From Halanaerobium hydrogeniformans (GTDB taxonomy: Bacteria; Bacillota; Halanaerobiia; Halanaerobiales; Halanaerobiaceae): DNA of 64,000 nucleotides. The translations under genes and the position numbers were made by a program. The DNA lies in assembly GCF_000166415.1 (NCBI RefSeq), contig NC_014654.1, positions 372,001 through 436,000 on the forward strand, read 5' to 3'. Within the stretch, counting starts at the first letter, position 1. Each line of letters begins with the position of its first letter. The notes under the pieces are model-generated. The model saw only the letters and a program-made list of their open reading frames with translations, ran no database searches and was not told where the DNA came from. Of this stretch, positions 24,381 through 34,857 are shown piece after piece.

Positions 24381-26189
24381 ATGTCCTTTCTCTCTCTTTA
24401 CAGAAAATATCGGCCGGAAGATTTTACAGATTTGATCGGTCAGGATCATGTGGTCCAGACCTTAAAAAATGCCTTAAAAAATGATAGGGTGGCCCATGCT
24501 TACCTCTTTGCCGGACCTCGCGGTACAGGTAAGACTTCTACTGCCAAGGTTTTTGCTAAAGCCTTAAATTGTGCAGATCCAGCAGCTGATTTAGAACCCT
24601 GTGGAGAGTGTAATTCCTGTCAGAGGATCAGCAGTGGTAGTTCACTTGATGTAATCGAAATTGATGCTGCTTCTAACAGGGGTATTGATGAGATAAGGGA
24701 GTTAAGAGAAAAGGTTAAATTTTATCCAGGAGAAGGACAGTATAAGGTATATATAATCGATGAAGTACATATGTTAACAACAGGAGCTTTTAATGCCCTT
24801 TTAAAAACTCTTGAAGAACCACCTGATAGTGTTGTTTTTATCCTGGCAACTACAGAACCTCATAAGGTTATTACGACCATTATGTCCAGATGTCAGCGCT
24901 TTGATTTTACTTTACTGAGCCTGGGAGATATAAAAATGAGGTTAAAATATATAGCTGAGCAGGAAGGTTATGAGATAGATGCAGCAGCTCTCGATATATT
25001 AGCCCGCAGTGCTCGAGGTGGTATGAGGGATGGAATAAGCCTTTTAGATCAGGCAATATCTTTTAGTGATGGTCAGCTTGCCGCTGAAGAAATCGCCCGG
25101 ATGCTGGGCAGGGTTAATAAGGATAAATTAAAAGAATTTTTACTTTATTTAAGCAAAAATCAGAGTCAAAAAGCTCTGCAGTTATTGGATAAACAGCTTG
25201 AGGCTGGTTTAGGTATAGAAAGATTTAGTGATGAACTGGTAGCTTACTGTAGAGAACTGCTTTTAATAAAAGAGTGTGGGGTTAACTCAGGTATTTTAGA
25301 GTACTCCCAGAGTTATTTAGAAGAGCTGGCAGATGCTGCCGCCAATTTAAGCACAACTCGGATCACCAATATTATAGATGAGTTTGCTAAATTGAAGCAA
25401 AAACTGCGTTCCAGTGCAAGCCCCCGTTTACAATTGGAGATAAGTGTTATAAAATTAAGTAGTAAGCAGAGTGCAGAATCTTCTCTTGAGGCCAGACTTT
25501 CTCAGCTGGAATTTAAATTAAATGATCTGCTGCAAAAAGGAAGTATAGCTGTCAACAAAGAAGTTCAAAAGCCAGTTCAGCCAGAAGTTGAAAACAGAGC
25601 TAAAAAATCAAGCAGCAAGCAAGCAGAAACTCAAGCAGAAAGCACTCAAAATAAAAAAGCTGCTCAACCTGAGCAAAAAAAGGCTGTACCAGCTCAAAAG
25701 GAAGCTAATTCTGCCGAAGGAGATCTCAGCCTGGAAAAAGTAAAAAATTACTGGGCAAAGCTTTTAAGTGAAATTAGAAAACGCGATATTTCAGTTCAGG
25801 CTTTATTAAGAGAAGCTGAACCAACTGCTGTTGAAGGCAAAAAGATCATCATCGTGTTTCCAGAAGACAAAAAATTTCACTTTAAGGGAGCAAGGTCAAA
25901 TCAGTCCCTGATCTCTAATGTTATCGGCAGTCTTTTAAATCAATATGTTGAATTAGAATTTATACTTGGTGATTATAAAAAAAAATCGCTAAATGAGCAA
26001 AAAAGCAGTCAAAGTAGAAGTGATAAAGCAGCTGGAGAAAATACTAACTTTCAAAGTTCTACTTCAGCCAAAAAAAGCTCTCAAAGAGATAAAAATCAGA
26101 GTTTTGGCATAAAAGAAATTGCCAGAATATTTTCTGGAGAGATAATTGAAGTTGATGAAACAATTTTAGAAAAAAAAGGAGGCAACTAA
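24381..26189 (+). CDS. dnaX: DNA polymerase III subunits gamma/tau
   Basis: A 602-residue clamp-loader ATPase. YRKYRPEDFTDLIGQ at the start, Walker A GPRGTGKTS (about 45-53), four zinc cysteines (CxxxxxxxxCGECNSC), Walker B DEVHM, and sensor SRCQRF. Domain III ends near 365; a Gln/Lys/Ala-rich linker and tau C-terminal domain follow. At codons 432-434 there is A AAA AAG (25676-25682), the heptamer used for programmed -1 frameshifting in E. coli dnaX. A slip there would end at a stop eight codons on, giving a gamma-like 442-residue product. ybaB and recR follow. Confidence 0.95.
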   Translation: MSFLSLYRKYRPEDFTDLIGQDHVVQTLKNALKNDRVAHAYLFAGPRGTGKTSTAKVFAKALNCADPAADLEPCGECNSCQRISSGSSLDVIEIDAASNRGIDEIRELREKVKFYPGEGQYKVYIIDEVHMLTTGAFNALLKTLEEPPDSVVFILATTEPHKVITTIMSRCQRFDFTLLSLGDIKMRLKYIAEQEGYEIDAAALDILARSARGGMRDGISLLDQAISFSDGQLAAEEIARMLGRVNKDKLKEFLLYLSKNQSQKALQLLDKQLEAGLGIERFSDELVAYCRELLLIKECGVNSGILEYSQSYLEELADAAANLSTTRITNIIDEFAKLKQKLRSSASPRLQLEISVIKLSSKQSAESSLEARLSQLEFKLNDLLQKGSIAVNKEVQKPVQPEVENRAKKSSSKQAETQAESTQNKKAAQPEQKKAVPAQKEANSAEGDLSLEKVKNYWAKLLSEIRKRDISVQALLREAEPTAVEGKKIIIVFPEDKKFHFKGARSNQSLISNVIGSLLNQYVELEFILGDYKKKSLNEQKSSQSRSDKAAGENTNFQSSTSAKKSSQRDKNQSFGIKEIARIFSGEIIEVDETILEKKGGN

Positions 26190-26190
26190 A

Positions 26191-26499
26191 ATGGATATGA
26201 AAAAATTAATGAAACAGGCACAGCAAATGCAGACAAAGATGGCTAAGATGCAGGAAGAACTTGAAGAAAAAACTTTAGAATCAACTGCCGGTGGTGGAGC
26301 CGTTAAAGTTGTTGTTAATGGTAAGCAGGAATTAGTAGATTTACAGATCGATCCTGATGCTGTAGATCCAGATGATGTAGAAATGCTGGAAGACCTTATT
26401 TTAGCAGCTGTTAACCAGGCAATGCGTGAGATGCAAGAAATGGTAAATGAAGAAATGGGTAAGGTAACTGGTGGGATGAATCTACCAGGGATGCCGTAA
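26191..26499 (+). CDS. ybaB: YbaB/EbfC nucleoid-associated protein
   Basis: A 102-residue DNA-binding protein. N-terminal helix [19 protein letters not shown], central [16 protein letters not shown], and the ending GGMNLPGMP are typical. It starts one base after the dnaX stop, with AGGAGG inside dnaX, and overlaps recR by one base. Confidence 0.93.
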   Translation: MDMKKLMKQAQQMQTKMAKMQEELEEKTLESTAGGGAVKVVVNGKQELVDLQIDPDAVDPDDVEMLEDLILAAVNQAMREMQEMVNEEMGKVTGGMNLPGMP

Positions 26500-27098
26500 T
26501 GAATCCCTATCCCAGGCCGATGGGAAAATTAATTGGCGAGCTGAGTAAACTGCCCGGTATTGGGCCTAAAACTGCCCGCCGACTTTCGTTTTATATTCTC
26601 GGCCAGAGTAAAAATGAGGTAAAAACCCTCTCTGATGCTTTGATTGAAGCCAGGGATAAGATCAATTACTGTTCAAGATGTAATCATTTAACAGAAGGTG
26701 ATATTTGTTCTTTCTGCAGCTCAGATGAGCGTGATCTTTCAATAATCTGTGTGGTAGAAAGTCCTCGTGATGTGGTTGCTATGGAAAAAACTGGAGAATA
26801 TAATGGGCTTTACCATGTTTTACATGGAGCAATATCACCGATGGATGGGATCGGCCCTGATCAAATTAAAATCCGTAGCTTAATGCCCCGTTTAGAAAAA
26901 GGCGAGGTAGAAGAAATAATCATAGCGACTGATCCTAATGCTGAAGGAGATGCAACCGCTATGTATCTGGCAAAGTTGATCAAACCACTTGGGGTAAAAG
27001 TGACCAGAATTGCTCACGGAATTCCAGTTGGTGGAGACTTAGAATATGCAGATGAGGTAACCCTTTCTAAGGCTTTAGAAGGCCGCCGAGAAATATAA
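26499..27098 (+). CDS. recR: Recombination mediator RecR
   Basis: A 199-residue protein of RecFOR-dependent gap repair. Helix-hairpin-helix [12 protein letters not shown] at the N-terminus, C4 zinc finger [16 protein letters not shown] (about 57-72), then a Toprim domain with VVESPRDV and [12 protein letters not shown] overlaps the ybaB stop (TAATG), showing coupled translation. Confidence 0.95.
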   Translation: MNPYPRPMGKLIGELSKLPGIGPKTARRLSFYILGQSKNEVKTLSDALIEARDKINYCSRCNHLTEGDICSFCSSDERDLSIICVVESPRDVVAMEKTGEYNGLYHVLHGAISPMDGIGPDQIKIRSLMPRLEKGEVEEIIIATDPNAEGDATAMYLAKLIKPLGVKVTRIAHGIPVGGDLEYADEVTLSKALEGRREI

Positions 27099-27118
27099 TT
27101 TCAGATAAGCAAATTTTA

Positions 27119-27142
27119 GGAGCCTTTAGTCGGGCTCTTTTT
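27119..27142 (+). terminator. Terminator after recR
   Basis: GAGCC (27120-27124) pairs with GGCTC (27133-27137), followed by TTTTT. Confidence 0.8.
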
Positions 27143-27163
27143 CTATATTGTTTTTTTCTCTTA

Positions 27164-27179
27164 TGGTGAAATTTCACCA
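27164..27179. promoter_or_regulatory. Perfect 16-bp palindrome upstream of guaB
   Basis: TGGTGAAATTTCACCA is a perfect palindrome, 54 bases before the guaB -35 box. This is an operator-like site; its regulator is not identified. Confidence 0.4.
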
Positions 27180-27232
27180 AGCTGATTTAATCTGCGATTA
27201 TGATAAGATAATCACAATATCAATTCAGCCGC

Positions 27233-27261
27233 TTGACATTGGGACCTGGCTTTGTTAAAAT
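27233..27261 (+). promoter_or_regulatory. guaB promoter
   Basis: TTGACA (27233-27238) is separated by 17 bases from TAAAAT (27256-27261), a near-consensus vegetative promoter. It implies a leader of about 130 nt before the guaB start, in which no purine riboswitch consensus was recognised. Confidence 0.8.
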
Positions 27262-27368
27262 ACATAAAATATTAGATTATAGAATAGTAGTAATTATTGA
27301 TAAATTAGTTAAAAATTTCATTTTAATAAAGACATTTTGCATTATTATGACAGGGTGGTAATGGATAA

Positions 27369-28865
<1,497 letters not shown>

Positions 28866-28883
28866 GGTATATGTTTTGGACCA

Positions 28884-28901
28884 TTGTTATTAACTTAACA
28901 G
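28884..28901. promoter_or_regulatory. Candidate Rex operator upstream of trxB
   Basis: TTGTTATTAACTTAACAG matches the clostridial-type Rex site (TTGTTAA-N4-TTAACAA) at 12 of 14 fixed positions. A rex gene lies at 36863-37510. The link is an inference. Confidence 0.4.
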
Positions 28902-28978
28902 AAATTTTTAGCAAAGCATATTATTCTTATAGTTGTGGTTTGTTATTATAATCGTTTTAATTACAGGGGGCGTTAGTG

Positions 28979-29929
28979 ATGAGTGAAGAAAAGAGAAAAA
29001 AAGAAAAGTTAATAATAATCGGTGGAGGCCCAGCAGGGATTACTGCTTCAATTTATGGGGCAAGGGCTGGCTTGAATCCACTGGTTTTAGTAGGACCTGA
29101 GCCAGGGGGTCAGATTACAACTACTTCTGAATTAGAAAATTATCCTGGTTTTCCCGAACCGATCGGAGGATTTGAATTAACCCAAAAGATGACAGCACAG
29201 GCTGAAAACTTTGATGTTCGTTTAGAATACGAAAGTGTTGAAGATCTAAAGCCTGAAGGTGATAATTATATTGTTAAAACTGATATGGAAGAATATGAAA
29301 CTGAAACGGTAATCATAACTACAGGTGCAGAACCGAAGACCCTTGGCCTTGAGAAAGAAGATAAGCTTCGGGGTAATGGTGTGTCTTACTGTGCTACCTG
29401 TGATGCAGCTTTCTTTAAGGAAAAAGATGTTGCAATAGTTGGTGGTGGAGATACAGCTTTATGGGAGGCAACCTTTTTATCTAAATTTGCCTCTAAGGTG
29501 TATATTATTCACCGTCGTGATAAATTTAGAGGAGCTAAAAGACTTGGTGATAGGGTAAAAAACCTGGACAATATAGAAATAGTCTGGGATACAGAAGTTA
29601 AAGACCTTCATGGTGAAGATAAATTAGAAGGAATAAGAGTTTTTAATAATAAGACAGGAGAAGAATCTGATTTAGATGTGGATGGATTTTTCGTCGCAAT
29701 CGGTCATCAGCCGAGAACTAAATGCTTAAATGGTTTTGTGGAATTAGATGATTACGGATATATTATTACAGATGATAAGCAGCGTACCAATCTTGAAGGT
29801 GTTTTTGCAGCAGGAGATGTGCAGGACCCTGATTACAGACAGGTTGTGATCGCGGCAGGGAGTGGGGCGAAAGCTGCCATTGAAGCTGCTGAATACCTGG
29901 AAGAAAAACATGATAAAAAAGCAAAATAA
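28979..29929 (+). CDS. trxB: Thioredoxin-disulfide reductase
   Basis: A 316-residue flavoprotein that reduces thioredoxin. FAD site GGGPAGITASIYGAR, redox centre CATCDAAF (about residue 140), pyridine nucleotide site GGGDTALWEA with HRRDKFR, and the C-terminal FAAGDVQDPDYRQ. ATG 28979 follows AGGGGG by eight bases; an overlapping GTG precedes it. Possibly under Rex control. Confidence 0.95.
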   Translation: MSEEKRKKEKLIIIGGGPAGITASIYGARAGLNPLVLVGPEPGGQITTTSELENYPGFPEPIGGFELTQKMTAQAENFDVRLEYESVEDLKPEGDNYIVKTDMEEYETETVIITTGAEPKTLGLEKEDKLRGNGVSYCATCDAAFFKEKDVAIVGGGDTALWEATFLSKFASKVYIIHRRDKFRGAKRLGDRVKNLDNIEIVWDTEVKDLHGEDKLEGIRVFNNKTGEESDLDVDGFFVAIGHQPRTKCLNGFVELDDYGYIITDDKQRTNLEGVFAAGDVQDPDYRQVVIAAGSGAKAAIEAAEYLEEKHDKKAK

Positions 29930-29941
29930 TCTTTAAAAATG

Positions 29942-30000
29942 AGCTCGGCTTTAGCTGCTGTCAGTTTAATGACAGCTGGACTGGAGCGGGCTTTTCTTTT
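29942..30000 (+). terminator. Terminator after trxB
   Basis: A perfect inner stem GCTGTCA/TGACAGC and an outer AGCTCG/CGGGCT pairing are followed by TTTTCTTTT. Confidence 0.85.
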
Positions 30001-30081
30001 ATTGCAATAAATGCCTGCATATTGTATAATTATTATACAATGAGATAATATTAACAAAGCTTTAGAGAGGAGCTGGCTGTT

Positions 30082-30708
30082 TTGGGAGAAGGCTTTTTTA
30101 TTACTTTTGAGGGGATAGAAGGTTCCGGGAAATCAACCCAGATTAAACTTTTGGGTGATTATTTGAAAAAAGAGGGCAAAGAAGTCGTGATTACCCGAGA
30201 ACCGGGAGGAACAGAATTGGGTAAAAAAATCCGCCAATTATTACTTGATCCCGCTCATGAGGATATGGATTACAGAACAGAAATTCTCCTTTATACTGCA
30301 GATCGAGCTCAGCATTTTAAGGATGTTATTAAACCCGCTTTAAAAGCCGGTAAAGTAGTGATTTCAGATAGATTTGCAGATTCTAATTTAGCCTATCAGG
30401 CAGCTGGAAGAGGATTGGATTATGAGCTGGTATATAAGATCAACGACTGGGTTATTGATTCCCGCTGGCCTGATTTAACCTTTGTTCTGGATGTAGCTAT
30501 TGCTGAAGGTTTAAAGAGAGCAAGGGCCTCCAGTTTTGATTTAAATGGAGACCGCCTGGAAAGAGAAGCAGATTCTTTTCATCAGAGAGTTAGAAAGGCC
30601 TATTTAGAGATGGTAAAGAGAGATAGATTTGCCCTTGTAGATGGTAATTTGGCTGAAGAAGAGGTTCATCAGGAGGTCAAAAATATAATTACCAGGAGGT
30701 TATTCTAA
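30082..30708 (+). CDS. tmk: Thymidylate kinase
   Basis: A 208-residue kinase making dTDP from dTMP. P-loop FEGIEGSGKSTQ, the DRX motif (SDRFADSNLAYQ), and TREPGGTELG are intact. It uses a TTG start nine bases after GAGGAG; no better ATG is present upstream of the P-loop. It heads the tmk-darA-holB-ricT-yabA operon and overlaps darA by one base. Confidence 0.95.
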   Translation: MGEGFFITFEGIEGSGKSTQIKLLGDYLKKEGKEVVITREPGGTELGKKIRQLLLDPAHEDMDYRTEILLYTADRAQHFKDVIKPALKAGKVVISDRFADSNLAYQAAGRGLDYELVYKINDWVIDSRWPDLTFVLDVAIAEGLKRARASSFDLNGDRLEREADSFHQRVRKAYLEMVKRDRFALVDGNLAEEEVHQEVKNIITRRLF

Positions 30709-31067
30709 TGGGAAAAAGAGCAGAAGCAGGTAAAACCATCAAAATGGTAATTGCTGTAGTCCATGACCATGATGCTGCAGATCTATTAGAAGCTTTGACA
30801 GCTGCAGGTTTTCAGGCTACCAAGCTGGCTTCAACAGGTGGATTTTTAAGAGAGGGAAACACCACTTTTATAATCGGTTCTGACAGAGAACATGTTGATG
30901 AGGTATTAGAGATCATTAAAGAAGAGTGTCAGGCAAGGAGCAAAACGGTTGCACCTATGTCACCTGTGGCTAATTCACTGGAAGGTTATTATTCTTTTCC
31001 GATGGAAATAAAAATTGGTGGAGCAACAGTCTTTATTATAGATGTTGAGCAATTTGTTAAGCTGTAG
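30708..31067 (+). CDS. darA: Cyclic-di-AMP receptor, DarA/PstA family
   Basis: A 119-residue PII-like trimeric protein (DUF970). MVIAVVHDHDAADLLEALTAA, TKLASTGGFLREGNTTF and GGATVFIIDVEQFVKL match the family, which binds c-di-AMP. An N-terminal extension of about ten residues precedes the usual start; a start at Met12 is also possible. Its place between tmk and holB is the conserved Firmicute order. Confidence 0.93.
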   Translation: MGKRAEAGKTIKMVIAVVHDHDAADLLEALTAAGFQATKLASTGGFLREGNTTFIIGSDREHVDEVLEIIKEECQARSKTVAPMSPVANSLEGYYSFPMEIKIGGATVFIIDVEQFVKL

Positions 31068-31079
31068 AGGAGTTGAATT

Positions 31080-32069
31080 ATGAGTTTTGATTCTATTTTA
31101 GGACAGGAAGATGCTGTAGAAATACTTCAGGATGAGATGGAAAAACAAAGGATTAGTCATGCCTATCTATTCAGCGGTCAGTCTGGAATTGGAAAATCCA
31201 AACTTGGCTATGAGTTCGCGAAGGCAGTTTTTTGCCGGGAAGAAGAACTTGACAGCTGTGATAAATGTATCAGCTGTCGTAAAATGGAGCATCAAAACCA
31301 TCCCGATTTTAAGATAATCTCTATTCTGGAGAACAAAAATATTATTTCCATAGATCAAATTAGAGAACTGAAAAAAGAAATCGCCTACAAACCTTATGAA
31401 AGCGAAAAAAAGCTATATATTATAGAGTCAGCAGATCAAATGAGCAAAGAAGCTGCCAACAGTCTTTTGAAAACCTTAGAAGACCCACCTTCTTTTGCAA
31501 CAATTATTCTGCTGGCAGAGGATACGAGCCGACTGCTGCCTACGATAATATCCCGCTGTCAGCAGCTAAAACTAAAAAATCTGGCCCAGGGTAAAATCAA
31601 AAAGCTGCTGCTTGAAAAGGGAATAGCAGCAGAAAAGGCAGAAATTTTAAGTAGAACTGCCCAGGGCAGTCCGGGGAAGGCCCTGGCTGCAGCAGAAAAA
31701 GAAAACTTTTTTGAAGAAAGAAAAGATATTTACGATTTTTTAACAGATATAGATAAAAAAAACACCATTCAAATTTTTAAACTAACTAAAAAATTAACTT
31801 CTTTACTCAAAGCAGACTTCCCCTGCTTTGATTTGCTATCAGACTGGTATCGCGATATAATGATGATTAAGCAAGATTATTTAGAAGCGGTAAAAAATAA
31901 GGATTATCTGAAAGAATTAAAAAGGCTCGCAGCTAATATGAAAGAAAATGAGATTATTAATAAACTGGATTTAATAGCCAGGACTGAGGAATATATCAAC
32001 AGAAATGTAAGGGCCAAACTGAGCCTGCAGGTATTATTTTTTAAACTGCGCCAGCCTGATTCAGAATAG
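31080..32069 (+). CDS. holB: DNA polymerase III delta-prime subunit
   Basis: A 329-residue clamp-loader subunit. LGQEDAVEILQ, HAYLFSGQSGIGKS (P-loop-like), zinc cysteines CDKCISCRKME, and the SRC motif ISRCQQLKL. Shorter than DnaX and without the tau region. Follows darA by 12 bases. Confidence 0.93.
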   Translation: MSFDSILGQEDAVEILQDEMEKQRISHAYLFSGQSGIGKSKLGYEFAKAVFCREEELDSCDKCISCRKMEHQNHPDFKIISILENKNIISIDQIRELKKEIAYKPYESEKKLYIIESADQMSKEAANSLLKTLEDPPSFATIILLAEDTSRLLPTIISRCQQLKLKNLAQGKIKKLLLEKGIAAEKAEILSRTAQGSPGKALAAAEKENFFEERKDIYDFLTDIDKKNTIQIFKLTKKLTSLLKADFPCFDLLSDWYRDIMMIKQDYLEAVKNKDYLKELKRLAANMKENEIINKLDLIARTEEYINRNVRAKLSLQVLFFKLRQPDSE

Positions 32070-32093
32070 ATAATAATTGAGGTGTATAATTTA

Positions 32094-32900
32094 ATGTATA
32101 CGGTAGTTGGAGTAAGTTTTAAACAAGCTGGCAAAATATACTATTTTGATCCAGGAGATATTGAAATAAAAGCCGGGGACAATGTAATAGTCGAAACCGC
32201 CCGCGGAATAGAATATGCAGAAGTAGTTGTAGGAAAAAAAGAGGTAACAGAAGAGGAGATAGTTGCACCTCTTAAAGATGTAATCAGAAAGGCAACTTTA
32301 AAAGATAGAGAAATACATGAGAGAAACAAGGAACTTGAAGAAGAAGCCTATGATATTTGCTATAGAAAAATTGATGAACATGGACTGCTCATGAAGTTGA
32401 TCGATGTGGAATATACTTTTGATCACAATAAGATCATCTTCTATTTTACAGCAGACGGCAGGATTGACTTTAGAGAACTGGTTAAAGATTTAGCAGCAAT
32501 TTTTAAAACCAGAATAGAATTAAGACAGATCGGTGTCAGGGATGAAGCAAAGATGCTTGGTGGTTTAGGTCCCTGTGGACTTCCTGTCTGCTGTGCTACA
32601 TTTTTGCGTGATTTTCAGCCTATATCTATCAAAATGGCAAAAAAACAGAATTTATCATTAAATCCTTCCAAAATTTCAGGACTATGTGGACGCTTAATGT
32701 GCTGTCTGCAGTATGAAGCTACAACCTACCGCAAATTGAAAAAAGAAATGCCTAATATAGGTGAAAAGGTAGAACTTGAGATGGGTAAAGCCAGGGTTGT
32801 AGACCGCAATTTAGTCAAACACACAGTTACTGTTGATGTTGGAACAGAAGATGACCTGGAAATCAAGGTAGATGATTTAGAAAATTATGAAAGAGATTGA
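32094..32900 (+). CDS. ricT: PSP1-domain protein RicT (YaaT)
   Basis: A 268-residue protein of the RicTAF (Y) complex, which in Bacillus binds Fe-S clusters and promotes RNase Y-dependent mRNA maturation. The PSP1 domain covers most of it, with cysteines in GPCGLPVCCATF and GLCGRLMCCLQYE. ATG 32094 follows GAGGTG by nine bases; an upstream GTG is less likely. Confidence 0.9.
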   Translation: MYTVVGVSFKQAGKIYYFDPGDIEIKAGDNVIVETARGIEYAEVVVGKKEVTEEEIVAPLKDVIRKATLKDREIHERNKELEEEAYDICYRKIDEHGLLMKLIDVEYTFDHNKIIFYFTADGRIDFRELVKDLAAIFKTRIELRQIGVRDEAKMLGGLGPCGLPVCCATFLRDFQPISIKMAKKQNLSLNPSKISGLCGRLMCCLQYEATTYRKLKKEMPNIGEKVELEMGKARVVDRNLVKHTVTVDVGTEDDLEIKVDDLENYERD

Positions 32901-32914
32901 AAGGAAGGGTAATG

Positions 32915-33235
32915 ATGGATCAGGAAATACTTAAAACCCTTGCCCATTTTCAGGAACAGATAGAGGCACTCTCACTTCGTTTCCATAAACTTAAGGACAT
33001 TACCTATCAACTTTATCAGGAAAATGAAGAACTACAGCGAGAAAATGACGAACTCAAAAGTCTGCTTTTTAAAGAAAAGGCAGAAGAAGCTGTAGTAAAA
33101 AAAGAGGGTTACAGTAATTTGATCAGGATCTATGATGAAGGTTATCATGTCTGTCCCTTAAGTTTTGGTGAAAAGAGAAAGGGAGATTGTCTTTTTTGTT
33201 TAAATTTAATGGAAAATCAGGGTAAGGAGAAATAG
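32915..33235 (+). CDS. yabA: Replication initiation control protein YabA
   Basis: A 106-residue regulator that restrains DnaA and binds the DnaN clamp. The N-terminus is a leucine-rich coiled coil; the C-terminal zinc site is HVCPLSFGEKRKGDCLFC. ATG 32915 (or the adjacent ATG 32912) follows AGGAAGGG; an in-frame TTG further upstream overlaps ricT but has no good site. Confidence 0.9.
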   Translation: MDQEILKTLAHFQEQIEALSLRFHKLKDITYQLYQENEELQRENDELKSLLFKEKAEEAVVKKEGYSNLIRIYDEGYHVCPLSFGEKRKGDCLFCLNLMENQGKEK

Positions 33236-33239
33236 TTTT

Positions 33240-33965
33240 ATGGAAGAGATTCACTATTTAATAGAAGAAGAACTTGAAATAATTCAGGATAACCGTTTTT
33301 TTAAATTTGGTACAGACTCGGTTTTGCTGGCAAATTTTGTTAAACTACGCAGGGGAGATAATGTAATCGATCTCGGCACAGGTAGTGGAGTTATTCCCCT
33401 GCTTTTAGCCTATAAAAATCAGGGGGTAAAGGTTAGTGGGGTTGAAATTCAAAAACCGCTGGCAGATTTAGCTCAAAGAAATGTGGAGCTCAATCAGATG
33501 GATGATAAAATAAAAATAATCAATCAGGACCTCTGCCCGCTTAAGCAAGAAATGGAAGCTGGCTCATTTGATGTTGTAGTTTCTAACCCCCCTTATCTGC
33601 CTGTAGATGCTGGTAAGATAAAAGCTAACAAGTATTTAGCTGCTGCCAGACATGAGATCCATGCAGAGCTAGAAGATGTTATTGCAGCTGCAGCTCATCT
33701 TTTAAAATTTGGTGGGCTTTTCTATCTTGTTTACAGGGTCGAAAGGTTGACCGAGGTAATAGAGCTTTTGGCTAAGTACAACTGTCAGGCTAAAAAGTTG
33801 CGCTTTGTTCAGGCCCGTCAGGATAAAGAAGCAGATATTTTTTTGCTGCAGGCAAAACTTGGTGCAAAACCGGGGTTAAGAGTTGAACCGGTTTTAATTA
33901 TTTATCAGCCAGACAGCAGTCAGTATACCGAAGAGTTAAAAGAGATTTATGGGGAGGATTCTTAG
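33240..33965 (+). CDS. trmN6: tRNA1(Val) (adenine37-N6)-methyltransferase family protein
   Basis: A 241-residue Rossmann methyltransferase. SAM motif DLGTGSGVIPLLL, acidic VSGVEIQ, and catalytic VSNPPYLP (N6-adenine type). Its place between yabA and rsmI is conserved in Firmicutes (yabB position). Substrate tRNA is by family only. Confidence 0.9.
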   Translation: MEEIHYLIEEELEIIQDNRFFKFGTDSVLLANFVKLRRGDNVIDLGTGSGVIPLLLAYKNQGVKVSGVEIQKPLADLAQRNVELNQMDDKIKIINQDLCPLKQEMEAGSFDVVVSNPPYLPVDAGKIKANKYLAAARHEIHAELEDVIAAAAHLLKFGGLFYLVYRVERLTEVIELLAKYNCQAKKLRFVQARQDKEADIFLLQAKLGAKPGLRVEPVLIIYQPDSSQYTEELKEIYGEDS

Positions 33966-34826
33966 TTGGCTAAAGGAAAATTATATATCTGTGGTACCCC
34001 GATCGGCAATCTAGAAGACAGCAGTCAGCGCTTGATTAATATTCTTAAAAAGGTAGATCTAATTGCCTGTGAGGATACCCGCCGCAGTCAAAAACTTTTA
34101 AATCATTTTTCAATAGAGAAAAAAATGCTGAGTTATCATGAACATAATGAGCAAAAAAGAAGCAAAGAATTAATAGAACGCCTGCATTCAGAACAGGATA
34201 TAGCCCTTTTAAGTGATGCAGGGATGCCTGCCGTTTCTGACCCGGGTCAGATTTTAATCAAGGCAGCAGTAAAAGAAGGGATCGAAGTGATACCGATTCC
34301 TGGCCCCAGTGCTTTTCTGGCAGCTCTTGTAGTTTCCGGGCTTGATATTTCTTCTTTTGTTTTCAGAGCTTTTATACCCCGCTCAGGTAAAGAAAGAGAT
34401 CAGTTTATCGAGGAGCTTTCCCTTGAGAAAAAAACCACAGCCTTTTATGAATCTCCTTACAGGTTAAAGGATACTTTAAAAGATCTGCAGGAATTCAGTT
34501 CGGAACTTGCTGAGAGAGAGGCCGTTGTGGCCAGAGAGTTAACCAAAATGCATGAAGAAAAATATTATGGAACAATAAGCGATCTTTATTTAGAGCTTAA
34601 AGACCAGCAGATAAAAGGGGAGATCGTGGTCGTCATAGCTGGCCGCCAGGAGATCAAAGAAGAAAGTGAAGGCTGGGAAGAACTCAGTGTTCTAGAGCAT
34701 CTTAAACTTTTGATGGCAAGTGGAATCAGCAAAAAAGAGGCCATAAAAAAAGTGGCCAAATTACGTGAAATGCCAAAAAGCGAAGTTTATAAAATAGCAA
34801 TCGCAATTTCTGTCGATAAAGATTAA
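33966..34826 (+). CDS. rsmI: 16S rRNA (cytidine1402-2'-O)-methyltransferase
   Basis: A 286-residue tetrapyrrole-methylase-fold enzyme. LYICGTPIGNLEDSSQRLI at the start, ACEDTRRSQKLL, LLSDAGMPAVSDPG and PGPSAFLAALVVSGL are diagnostic. It begins with TTG seven bases after GGGAGGA, immediately after the trmN6 stop. Confidence 0.95.
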   Translation: MAKGKLYICGTPIGNLEDSSQRLINILKKVDLIACEDTRRSQKLLNHFSIEKKMLSYHEHNEQKRSKELIERLHSEQDIALLSDAGMPAVSDPGQILIKAAVKEGIEVIPIPGPSAFLAALVVSGLDISSFVFRAFIPRSGKERDQFIEELSLEKKTTAFYESPYRLKDTLKDLQEFSSELAEREAVVARELTKMHEEKYYGTISDLYLELKDQQIKGEIVVVIAGRQEIKEESEGWEELSVLEHLKLLMASGISKKEAIKKVAKLREMPKSEVYKIAIAISVDKD

Positions 34827-34857
34827 GCAGTTAAATACAAGAGAGAGGATGATAAAT

